Shown piece after piece: positions 46,101 through 57,192 of a DNA stretch of 64,000 bases (the first letter of the stretch is position 1; the number at the start of each line of letters is the position of its first letter). The notes below the pieces were generated by a model that ran no database searches, was not told the DNA's origin, and saw only the letters and a program-made list of their open reading frames with translations. A program made the position numbers and the translations under genes. This stretch comes from Volvox africanus (lineage: Eukaryota > Chlorophyta > Chlorophyceae > Chlamydomonadales > Volvocaceae). The DNA lies in contig BSDZ01000101.1 of assembly GCA_030268105.1 (NCBI GenBank), positions 1,054,001 through 1,118,000 of the forward strand, in the 5' to 3' direction.

Positions 46101-49100
46101 GAACCACGGCCACACGTACATCCACACATGCGTTTCCATGCGCGCCACTCGTTTCCTTGCCAGTATGATGGCGCGTACACGGATCCTCAGTTTTATGGAA
46201 TCGCCAACCCGACCAACCCAAAGTAGAAAAGCAAGAGGGGTATGGATACGCGATAGAGCCACCGTGGGAATCGGGACAGGCTACGACCTGGCGGCTGCGG
46301 AGTGGCGGCTGCAGGATATGCCATTTTGCTTTGTTTCAAGGCTTGCAAACTCCATCACCTCAACAGCGCGATGCTGTTACCAGAGAACGGCTCCCTAGGT
46401 GATGGATGCCTCTCACTAGGGATCCTAGAGTGTGGGATGTGGCCGGGGGATGTGAGATGTGACCCTACCATCGGCATACATAATCACCACCAGAGGCGGC
46501 ACACGACCGATATATATCCTATTCAAATCCGATGGACAAACATCCCATGGAAATCGGTACATTTTGGGACATCGGTAAGGCGGGCCGGTATAGACCTCTG
46601 TACCTACAGCTCCCAATTCTTGGCCCTAATACGGGCGGGTAATTGGCATCGATACACTTTCACAGTGACGCCTCTGAGCCGCCGACCACCCCGATATTGC
46701 TTATTCCTTATTACACAAACCCACCCTAACGGAACCGAACCAAACCCAGCCAGTACCTAATTCAACACGTCGTCATCGGAAATGTGTTCACCCGTCACCC
46801 GTTCATGGAAAGGGTCCAGTGAAAGGGTCCTTAACCTTCGCAACTCCACTAGCGCTTCCCCCATTCTTCCCTGATCACCCTACGCTGTCATCCTCGCCCC
46901 CTGGCTCAACAGTGCTGTTGGTTTCGGGGCTACTGGAGGGCTACTCCCTGTGGGTGGCCAGCCGGGTGGTGGTGTCGGGCGCCACGGCCCGCCGCATGGG
47001 GCTGCTGCAGTACATCCGCAGCGGCATGGACCCCACCACGGTGGCCGTCATGATGGAGGATGGAGGGGCGGTGCTGGGGCTGCTCATTGCGGGTGAGGAG
47101 GAAGGGACAGACGATGGGGGATGGAGGAAATGGGAAGTGGCTGCTTTTGGGACCCCATGAGCTATTCCAACCACCGAACCCGGTTTCCTGATCAGGTCTC
47201 TACGTCAAACCCTCAAATGTCCTAAACAAGCAACGTCACTGACTAATGCCACCGATGCATTGGGGGCTTAACAAACAAGACTGACAACGGCCACGTCAGC
47301 TGGCCGATGCATCTTAAAGGTTACCGCCGTCTGACCCCGTGTGTGACCCATCAGGCCTCGTGGCTCACCCGTACACGGCCTAAGCGTCACTTACCTCCAT
47401 TGACACCCTTACCTCCAGGACGTTCACCTGTAAAACTTGACGCACGATCGGACCTCTGCAGGGGTGTGCACTGCGCTGGCGCAAGCAACCGGCAACGCGA
47501 TGTGGGACGCCGCCGGCTCGATACTTGTGAGTGAGCACCTGTCGACCCGGCTGTAGCAGGCTGTCTCCCGAACTCTGCTCTCTCCCACTTCTCCGTTTCC
47601 AACCTTTGCCCTGCACCGGCCGCCTTATTCCCGCCCCTGATGAAGCGCCCGGGAGGGGTCTCCTGTGCTCGGTGACCGAAGGCAGCAATGTTACCGAGTT
47701 CACCGTTTATGATTTCCCACTGCAGGTGGGGTGCCTGCTAGGCGTCATCGCCATCTTCTTAGTACAGAAGAACCGGCAGCTGCTTATCGGAAGATCTATG
47801 GCACCCGCGGACGTGGCGGCGGTGCAGGTGAGGGCCACCGCATCCCTCTGCGTCGACGCAGGAGTAGCGAACAGCGCGCATCCGTGGGCCAGGCGTTGCA
47901 TATCATCCCTGCGGCCTTGTTGCCTGCCGTCCATATGTGTGTAGGGTGGGGCAGGGCGCGCGCGCAGCTCCCTCCTCCTCCCTCCTCCCTCCTCCCTCCT
48001 CCCTCCTCCCTCCTCCCTCCTCCCTCCTCCCTCCTCCCTCCTCCCTCCTCCCTCCTCCCTCCTCCCTCCTCCCTCCTCCCTCCTCCCTCCTCCCTCCTCC
48101 CTCCTCCCTCCTCCCTCCTCCCTCCTCCCTCCTCCCTCCTCCCTCCTCCCTCCTCCCTCCTCCCTCCTCCCTCCTCCCTCCTCCCTCCTCCCTCCTCCCT
48201 CCTCCCTCCTCCCTCCTCCCTCCTCCCTCCTCCCTCCTCCCTCCTCCCTCCTCCCTCCTCCCTCCTCCCTCCTCCCTCCTCCCTCCTCCCTCCTCCCTCC
48301 TCCCTCCTCCCTCCTCCCTCCTCCCTCCTCCCTCCTCCCTCCTCCCTCCTCCCTCCTCCCTCCTCCCTCCTCCCTCCTCCCTCCTCCCTCCTCCCTCCTC
48401 CCTCCTCCCTCCTCCCTCCTCCCTCCTCCCTCCTCCCTCCTCCCTCCTCCCTCCTAGTTGCTGTCCAGGCGCCCTCCACCCGACATCTGTCATCGTCCAT
48501 TCCTTCACCAGCGTTGAATAGCAAATGTTTACACCAGTTCACTCCTCCAATCGCTACCGGACCACTTCTGGCTCGCTGCTCCCCAAAATAACATTCTTTG
48601 TACTGCACACCGAGCTTTCACTCTCCCACTCCGCTCGTGCGAATGCGTCGCAGTGTAAATTTGCACTCGACCATGGGGGCCGGGGCCCTCACCGCCCCCA
48701 CACCTGGGATTTTGATTTGGATTGAACTTTGACTATGCGACCGCGCGATCCGCTTCCCATTTTTACAGGCCCTTCTTCGTGCTGACCCCGTGGTGGCGTA
48801 CGTGACGGACACCAAGACGGAGGAGATTGGGCCGGCTATGTACCGTTTCAAGGCGGAGGTGGCCTGGGATGGAGACCAGGTGGTGCAGCGGTACCTAGAC
48901 AGGTGAGCGCTTTTTATACCGATGCTCGGGGGAGGGTCGAAGGGGTTAGCGGATGGGAAGACGGTAGGGGGGAGGCGCGTTCATGGGCAGGGGACAATGG
49001 AGGGGCGCGGAGCCACACCTCGACAATGTCGAGCCCACCAGGTTCCTGGCCATAGGGCGGCCGTAGAGGGCCGAAGAGGGCGGCCGAAGAGGCCGTAGAG

Positions 49101-49817
49101 GGCCGAGGATGACAATACATTGCCACGTCTTCACCTCGTGATCACTCGTCATAATTATGATTCTCCCTTAGGTGTGGTGGCGATCGGCTCATTGGGCGGC
49201 TGCAGACAGCGGCGGAGCATGGAGATCGAGAAGCGATGCAGCGAGTTCTGCGCAGCTATGGACGGGACCTGGTATCGGCTGTTGGCGCGGAAGTGGATCG
49301 GATCGAATCTGCGATCCAGAAAATGAATCCTGGAATTCTGTATGTTGATTTGGAGACAGATCGCGGTCGACATGACTCCTGGCGTCGCGGCGCCGCCGCA
49401 CTCGGTATCCAGGGTGCAGGGTCAGCGGATGGTCTGGCGTCTTACGGAGGGTCTGTGGACGAGTACTTTTGCAGCACGGACGATCTAGTGCTCCACGAGG
49501 ACCAGAACTCTAAAGGGCCTGTGGCTGATCCTGTGACTGATAGTGGGGCGGTGGCCACGAGCTCCGTCACCACCGCCGCCACAGCTGCAGCTGGAACGGT
49601 ACCGATTGCAGCAGCCGGAGCCAAGAATGAGGCCGTGGGCGCCACCAGCGGTGATGGCTTGGGAGGGTCTCGTGGGGCAGGGATTGGCGAGAACGTGGTT
49701 TTGGAGCTGGACCTCTCTGAAGAGAGGTGGGGTCCATCCGCCGCTGCCGACTCGGGCCCGGGAACAGGTGAACATGGATCGGTGGGGATGAGGCCAGTCG
49801 CTTCAAATCACCCCTGA
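43144..49817 (+). CDS. ZnT9/SLC30A9-type cation diffusion transporter (9 exons)
   Basis: Exons 43144-43447, 44494-44606, 45282-45408, 45973-46047, 46913-47092, 47462-47526, 47726-47827, 48769-48902 and 49172-49817 join in phase at GT-AG sites to give 581 residues. Each exon aligns in order with SLC30A9: MLAEAMHSVADVLNQ (TM2, with the His/Asp pair), HPYGYARDRFIWSLISAVGI, LLEGYSLWVASRVVVSG, DPTTVAVMMEDGGAVLG, ATGNAMWDAAGSIL, LLGVIAIFLVQKNRQLLIGR, KTEEIGPAMYRFKAEV and SAVGAEVDRIESAIQKMNP. The expected product is a proton-coupled zinc (or other divalent metal) exporter; animal ZnT9 acts at mitochondria and plants have MTP7. The first exon, with an Ala run and AEQRYKDELHTLNV, may not hold the true start. 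After the conserved end there is an extra low-complexity tail of about 150 residues. Intron 7 contains the large heptamer satellite. Confidence 0.93.
44070..44097. repeat. (AGTT)n microsatellite
   Basis: About seven perfect units in intron 1 of the ZnT9-like gene. Confidence 0.95.
47978..48455. repeat. pure heptamer satellite (CCTCCCT)n, about 68 copies
   Basis: About 478 bp of an apparently perfect 7-bp unit on the plus strand, entirely within intron 7 (47828-48768) of the ZnT9-like gene. Since 7 is not a multiple of 3 and the unit has no stop, all frames on both strands stay open, producing spurious long ORFs of Ser-Leu-Leu-Pro and Arg-Arg-Glu-Gly repeats. Confidence 0.98.
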
Positions 49818-52235
49818 CTGGCGGCTTACCCAGGGGGACTTTCTTAGCTCATCCATCCAGCCGGTTCACAGCCGACCGGCACATTGCAAACGAGCCTATA
49901 TCTGGCGGCCTGCAGCTAAGAGCAGGAATCCGTACTCCTGTCACCTCTGGCAAGGTGACATACAGGCACTGACGTACTAGCAGGGCTTGTTGATGGAAAT
50001 CGGGCCGTGCATAATCTTAACCATCAAATCCGGTACCAAGTAGCAAAACAGTGAGTTGTGATTGATTGTTTTGCATCGGTGGCACGTAGAGCCATTGCCT
50101 CTTATTCTATTCCTCGTCGTCGTGATGGTGGTGATGATTGTGGTTGAAGTAGTGGCGGTGGCGCACATGCTGGCACCAGGAAAGCGGTCCTGGTGCTATA
50201 GCTATAGAGATCTTTGGACGCTTCCGCTTCGTTAACATCCTCCTACCTGATGCGTCCCACCTTGTTGCGGCCATACATGACAAATGCTGTCTTGTTTTGA
50301 TACCCGTCGCGCTATCGCAAAGCGGGTTCAGGAATTTTCGGGCAGAATCTTCTCGACTTGGTGTTGAAGGGGTTTGAACTGATGTTTACGAGACCTCCTT
50401 CCCAAACGTAATACTTATTTGCTTTTTTTCCCTCCCGCCAAATGCCCTGAAGGCCCCTCATTTGATTACTGCACTTTGCCGGCCACCGGAGCCTGCAAAA
50501 GCGGTTGGTTGCTCTTAAAATCCCGTGAAATTCAGGAAGTCCAAGAAAGTCAAAGCGCCTGGTCCTACTTCGTTCATTATTACGTCATGGTGTTGGAGTC
50601 GTTCCTTACACTGGAATACTGGTGTGGTGTTGCGGGTTGTGTGTGTGAACGGTTGGCAACGTCACCGTTGCAATGTGCAGTGCTTGAACGGCCTATAGAC
50701 CCATACACGTGCTGATTTCTCTTTAAAGGTTAAGTAGATGAGGAGACATGAATTGAATGATCTAATACTCTGACTTGACCTGATCCGGGATGAACAGCGG
50801 AGTCTCGATGACCTCTGCTTTCCTCGCCTCTCCGCTGAGGAAGGGAGGGAGGGTTTGCATGGGGCGGGTGGGACATGTTGAAAGACAAGAGACAGTTGTA
50901 CAATATTGTTGACGCATGGCATTTAAAACCGTTGTCGTGTTGCATAAGCAAATAACACGGGCATACATAGGCTTTGTATGCGTCGCCGTAAAAGCTTTTG
51001 GCTGCAGAAGAGGTTCCAGCCACGGAGCAGCTGCTACAGGTTTGCATCCTTTGCAGACCACTTTGCCCCAATCTGCTCAGCGCTCACTCACGCGGCACTT
51101 CCCTGAGTGGTGGGGATGCGGCGGACGAAACCTGACACTGGCTGCACGTCTGTTGCTGGCAGTACCAGGGTCTTTGTCCACCGCTGGCTTGTAGGTGCCT
51201 GACTGCCGGCCATTGAATGAAGCGGGTTGTTGGGTGCTGGATGCTGGATGAAGGTTCCATGGGTGGCCCACGGAGGCTGTGTCGGCCTGCCTTCCTAAGC
51301 AACACAAATGCCCCTGAGCTGCTACTTTTGACATCTAAAGTTCCATGTAAATGGTGGTGGGCATTACCACCCGAAGCCTGTGTGCAGGAGGGGGACACTG
51401 GGCAGCAGCCCTAAATGCCCTCAAACTGCACAAATACCGAATATTCCTAAAGGCCAGAAACCGCTTTGCCCAGGGCAACGGGCCATCTCTTCGGCAGAGC
51501 AAACAGCAATATATATTAGGTTTTTGTATATAGTTCATTTCGTTTCACGATGCAATCGCGACCTTTGACAACATTTCAACCAATAGTGGCAGCAGAATTT
51601 GCTTGCATCGGTGCTATGCCTGGTGTGGGGCTTTGTTGGGCACCACCGTAGAGGACCATCCTGATGCCGATATTAAGATTGGTAACTGTTTACCACTTAA
51701 GAACATTCCGGTAGATTAACAATAAAAGCAACCATCGCCAGCATATTTCCAGAACATTATTATAAATCGTTTTTTGTTACTCGGTAATAACTTATTTTGT
51801 TCCCATTCTAGATAAACTTTGCAAAAATTGTCTCATTAATGATTAATATTCCTTTTAGTTTAAGTTTTTGGGTTTATTTTTATTTCAGCTAAAGAATTTC
51901 TACGCATACCTGTACGCCCAGATTAACCACCAACTTTTCTGGAATACAAATCAATGACCGTCGCCAGATTGGTTAGATATCTCTTATTTTTGCGGCACTT
52001 AAAATCACAGTAGTATTTAGTGACTATGGAAGACGTAACAGAAGAAGTTTTCGGCCAGAGCAATAATGTTTATGCCGCTAATGATTTTAGGTGCAAAAGA
52101 GCTGGAAATATCCAGAGGGACGATTTATAAGGTAAAACAGTTAATAATAAATGGTTTATAATTTCACGAAACCATGTTTCCAGAATTTATGGAAAAAATA
52201 GTAATTAACGAGAAATTCACCACCAATCCATGTAG
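49818..52235. other. intergenic, no supported gene; AT-rich island from about 51.55 kb
   Basis: From 49.8 to 51.5 kb there are only short frames; a minus frame ending at a GTGAGT near 51.09 kb is the best possible exon but has no partner. From about 51.55 kb the base composition drops sharply to AT-rich, unlike the flanks. Confidence 0.35.
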
Positions 52236-52269
52236 CAATTATAGTGGCTGAGTGCAGCCACTATAATTG
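52236..52269. repeat. perfect 15-bp inverted repeat with 4-nt loop
   Basis: CAATTATAGTGGCTG at 52236-52250, loop AGTG, then the exact reverse complement at 52255-52269. It lies at the right side of the AT-rich island and may mark the end of a mobile element or act as a terminator-like hairpin. Confidence 0.9.
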
Positions 52270-52890
52270 AGGGCACAAGGGCTCAGCAAGTGAGTCGGCC
52301 AAAAGACTAGGTACGTTGGGTTTGACAGGATAGTCTATGACTTGAACAACGTACGACACAGTGCCTTGCAGTCCGCCAGCTCTGTTTTGTGTGCAACCCT
52401 AAACTTCTCATACATAAGTATTACCGTCAATATTCCTGCGGACTATAAAAACACGTTAGTTAAACTCGTAAAGCCGGTTGGTAATAGGACTTGCTGTATA
52501 TTTTCGGTCAATTTGGTCAATTTTTGGTTATCTGGTAACCCCAGAATGACTGAACCCTCAGCGTCTCAGCGTCTCAGAGTGACATCAGGTTCCACAACCT
52601 ATAATACGGTGTTTAGCACGTCGCCCTGATGCGTACTGATCATCGATGCAAAACATCGCAGACGCAGTGCTTGGCCACAAGAAGATCATGCCCCGCCTGG
52701 AAACCTTAGGGCAATGGAACAACCAGAGATGACCACCAATCAAAGCCGAATGGCCGCCAATCAGATTTTCGCCAATCAACCACAGATGCCGCAAGGCTTC
52801 GAGCTGAAAGCTTTCCCTTTGTACATTACACCACCACTCGTCAACATCCAACGGAACTGCAGATGTCTGCGTTCCCTGTCTACGCAGTAC

Positions 52891-52970
52891 CGCGTAGTAC
52901 CGTGCAGGACCGTGCAGGACCGTGTAGGACCGTGTAGGGCCGTGTAGTACCGTGTAGTACCGTGCAGTAC
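52891..52970. repeat. 10-bp minisatellite (CGTGTAGTAC), 8 copies
   Basis: Eight consecutive 10-bp units with variants at three positions (CGCGTAGTAC, CGTGCAGGAC, CGTGTAGGGC). Confidence 0.95.
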
Positions 52971-54753
52971 CATATGCCATATATACCATACGCTATGTCA
53001 TGACGCCCGTCCCCCTCCACATTGGAAACAGAGATAGGGAATTTAACAGGTCCCAAAGATACGCAAGCTGGGCGCCAAACGTAAAAATCATTTAGGTCAT
53101 TAAGCTGCGCTCACAGTGTCACGTATCCCGGCCCTGAGATGGGCTGGCGACATGAAGAATTTAATTGGTGGGCACGCTAATCAACAACATTCACGCACCA
53201 AAAGAATGAGTTTGCGTACCCTTTGTTCCGCAAAGTCGAAGTTGTCCACGAAAACAGTCCGCTACTGCAAACTTGCCATATCTGCGTGCATTACCCGACC
53301 GACCGGCCGAATGCTTTTATGTGCAGAGATGTGCACAAAGCTATTGATCAGACGGACAGCGCATCAGAAGGCATATAGCGAGAAGGCATGTAGCCTTCTG
53401 AACGTCTCTGCTGTCCACTCCTGGCCATCGCGGTTCTTTTCTTGACCACTGCACCACCCGGATGAACTCATCGCTACCTTCATCGACTCACGTACCGACG
53501 TAGTTGCTGCCGTAACAGCCACCATATCAAAGTCCCGCTTTCTTCTTCGGGAACGAAACGACCAGACAGACAGGCAGACTTATACCCTATTTTACGGCAG
53601 CGACTGGCGGCGCCGGATACGGTCACGCCTTCCGCATTCAAGGTGGTGCTCATCCGTAATGTGCGCAGTCCTCGGTCCCGTGAATAAACCCAGCGGGCCG
53701 GCCCACACAGAGGATGCTTGGCGGCACCTGACAAGCAGCAAGCAGCAAACTCTCTCCCTTTCGTAACAATACACATCGCAATGTATCGGCAAGTAATCAA
53801 TAACCCGCAATCATTGGCAACTACTATACTAAGCCACTCCAAGGCGCGGGGAAAAGAGGGAGGGTAAGGGCAGCATATGAAAAGAAATGAGAGCGCGCCT
53901 ACCACGTCGTACGCGACAGCAAAGTATCGTACATCACAGTGTCCATACGAGAAGGCGATGCTGCAAAGTTGATAACCGCATGCTCTCTCTGGCTTCTCAG
54001 GAAGCCGGTGACATGAATGGCCCCGGACTCCGTATGCGAAAGCGGAATGACTTCTGAGATAAATCAACACTTCAGACCCCTCCTGCATTTTTACTTATTT
54101 CCGCAAACAAAAGCCGGTGCGTGCTTTACACAGCTTCTTAAGCTTAACTGGCACCAGCAGACGTGACGGAACAACAAATGACGCTGCTTGGCTCGGCGTT
54201 CCAGGCCCAGCAGCCCGTGGATGATGCACTCTGGAATTTTCTTAATCCTCTTTCCTTTCCAGCTTTTGTAAAAGGTATGCCGCAGAAACTAATACGTAGT
54301 CCATGTTGGAGGCTCCAAAGTCACATTATGTAGGTTCAGCACAATCCAGTGCTCAACTACGGAGCATGTACCTCCTAGGAATTAATCACCGCAGCATTCC
54401 TTTCTCGGATGTCCCATACAAATCTGTCCAGAGCGGCAAGCGCCCAGTGTCACCGCACGGATAGTTCTAATGGATGTGAGGTGTGGCTCCGCGGTGGCTG
54501 AAAAGGGGGTTGCGGCCGCCTCGTGGATGCCAGCCACGATGCCTCATGTGGGGTGTTGGTGCAAGCATCCTCCACTGCCATCCCCCGCGCTGGCAATTCC
54601 GAATGATACGGCACGCGGGGTACGGCAGCAGGCGGGGTTCTTCCTTCCACCTTGCATCTGCAGCTTCTTTCGATACTCAGCTGGCTCATGGGATTTCCCG
54701 CCGAACCTCATCCCCATCCTCATCCCTAACCCCACATTCACATACACACACAC

Positions 54754-54791
<38 letters not shown>

Positions 54792-55354
54792 GCATACACA
54801 TAAACAACACCCCGAGAGAGGCCATCGATCACCCACTGGATGGACTATCCTACACCTACACCTCAAAAGCAGCCCCAACCGACTTCCGCCCGCGCCGGGA
54901 AAGGACCCAATGCCGGGGCGTATCGGCGGTCGTAGAGCATGAGGAGGGGACATGATAGTTATGAATGGGCGACCGCATGGACGCAGACTGCGACATGGGC
55001 CCTCCCGCTGAGTCAATCCGCCACAACTGGAGACGGAGGGCGGCGCCGTAAGGGGCGGCCGGGTCTCGGTGGGGACAGAGGAGCATCTGGGTCAGATGGA
55101 GGTGGGACGTCGGGCTGTTGGGGCGGGCTGTTGGGCCGCTGCTAGACAAGGGGGGTGGGCGCCATGGGGCGGGGAGCGTCAGCAAGCTCATGTTTTGCGC
55201 TAGCGCAAAAATCAAAGTTACCACAGCCGAGGCAAGCTTTAGAGCAAATATCCTTTGAACATTGATAAAAGGTCCTTTTATTTGACCATGAAAAGGGGAG
55301 AGAAAGAGCTTTTGGTTGTTGTTGCTGATGCTGTGGCTGTGCTGCAGAGGCTGA
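52971..55354. other. intergenic downstream of the subtilase, no supported gene
   Basis: The longest frame (minus, 54088-53480, 202 codons from an ATG) has no motif or splice context. A CACATACACATACA repeat lies at 54736-54800. Confidence 0.35.
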
Positions 55355-57150
55355 TCAGGACCTGATGGACCTAAAGGCGTCCAGCGGATAACGCCGGCCA
55401 ATCCTGAGGCCTGTGGGGCATTCCTCCAATGTTACCTCTGGTTCCGACGTTCGGACTCTCAAGCGTACCTGCGGCGCCATGCCCCGCTGCACAGCCCATG
55501 CGGGGTTCAGCGGCGAGCGCAAGGTGCCCTCAAAGTGGCCCACTACTGCCACCGCCCAGCGCTGTGTCGTGGCCTGATCGATTAAGGAGGAGGGCAGGGA
55601 GGTGGCGTTGACGATGATGCGAATGCCGCTCCCAGCCGCCGGCGCCGTAAGTAGCACTCGCTCCACCGGGTTGATGGAGTCAGGTCGAGGCTTGGCTGCA
55701 GAATCCAGCGTCAACGAGCGGCCGATGTATGTTTCGGGATCGGTGTACCGGCCGGGACGCGAAGGGAGGGAGGGAGGGAGGGAGGGAGGGAGGGAGAGAG
55801 GGAGAGAGGGAGGGAAACGGGTTAGGCTCCCTTAGGCCTCAAACACCTCAATAACAGAGCGGATGCAATTGCTCGGTGCTTCTGGCTCTCTGACATCGTA
55901 GCCGAATCCTGTTTGGGTACCTCTCCGATCCACCGGCGTGCCGTCGACCACTGCACCAACGGACCCCCTCTCCGCCTTCGTGTCGCTGATCGTCCTCCAT
56001 CAGCCCGACTTTGCTATGTTCGTATGATCAACAGATCGTGAGAACCCTTGACTGTTATCCTGACCTCGTTGACTTAGGGTTTTAGCCCTCTTCTGCCCCG
56101 CTCCCTGTTCTTACTCGCGTTCTCTGGCTGGTTTCCCAGCACCAGTCTGCCGCCCGGCTCAACCTCCACCAGCAGGTCCAGGTTGTTCACCAAAGCACCG
56201 CTGGTCATCGTTTCTCCAGGGAAGTCGTAATACACCAGTACAACCTTCACAGCTCTTTTTACGGCAAGGGACGACAACAAAGTTGTCACTGCTAACTAGG
56301 AACCAGGCAACCAAGTAAGTTGAGTAGTTGAGCAGTCAAGCCGCTAACGTCTGCGGTGTGGTGTGGACTAAGAACGGCAGACGCAATTTGGCAACGTGCG
56401 TGCGAAGTTTGTCAAGTCCCGTTTGGAATGGCCTTATGGTGGTTTGGGTGGGCATCGGATCGGAGGAAATGCGGGAGCGAGAGGGCCGCGTCTAGATTGC
56501 CACCATCGACGCTCACGGTTGGTGATTTACTTATAACTGCTTTAGCGGCATCTCTACGGAGCAGTATCAAGGCCCGTCTTTTCGTCTTCTCCCATCTCCC
56601 AAAATCTCCACTTGCCGCGCTCTCACCCAGTGCCTGTTGCGTTCAACCCATCCAGCACTGCGCTCTCCCCGGTGGCACTGAAGGAGCCCCAATCCGCCAC
56701 CTGAAGTCTGAAGTCCGGGTCAGTGAACCCAGGTAAGGGCAGGGCGCCCGATAGAGACATGCGGCCCCAGCCTTGGAAGCCGTCGGGCGCGGAGCCCATG
56801 GGACCAACCTTCATCATGGCTACACCTCCCTGACAGAGCGGGGAACCGGACACGATGAAGACGCGCAAGAGGGGGCGGGATGTTCATTTTTCATTCCTTG
56901 ACATGGAATAAATAAACACAACACGGCCTTAATATCGGGAGGATGGGCCGCCGGGCGACAGAGTTGCGCAGTTGAGTGTTCACTCCGGGGAATATTCTCC
57001 CCCAAAACCAGGCATGGTTTTAGAACAAGTGAGAAAGCATGGACAGGCACCATGACGGCAGGTGGCATGCCGTACCTCAAGTGACTTTGCGCCAGCGATT
57101 ATGAGACCCTGGATATACATACAAACACACACACAATTATATATGTAAAT

Positions 57151-57192
<42 letters not shown>

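Noticed and set aside
47731..48608. Long open frames on both strands (286, 270, 201 and 194 codons) of Ser-Leu-Pro or Arg-Glu-Gly repeats
   Set aside because: They are produced wholly by the stop-free heptamer satellite inside an intron of the ZnT9-like gene.
53480..54088. 202-codon minus frame
   Set aside because: No motif, no splice context and unremarkable composition; a chance frame is as likely.
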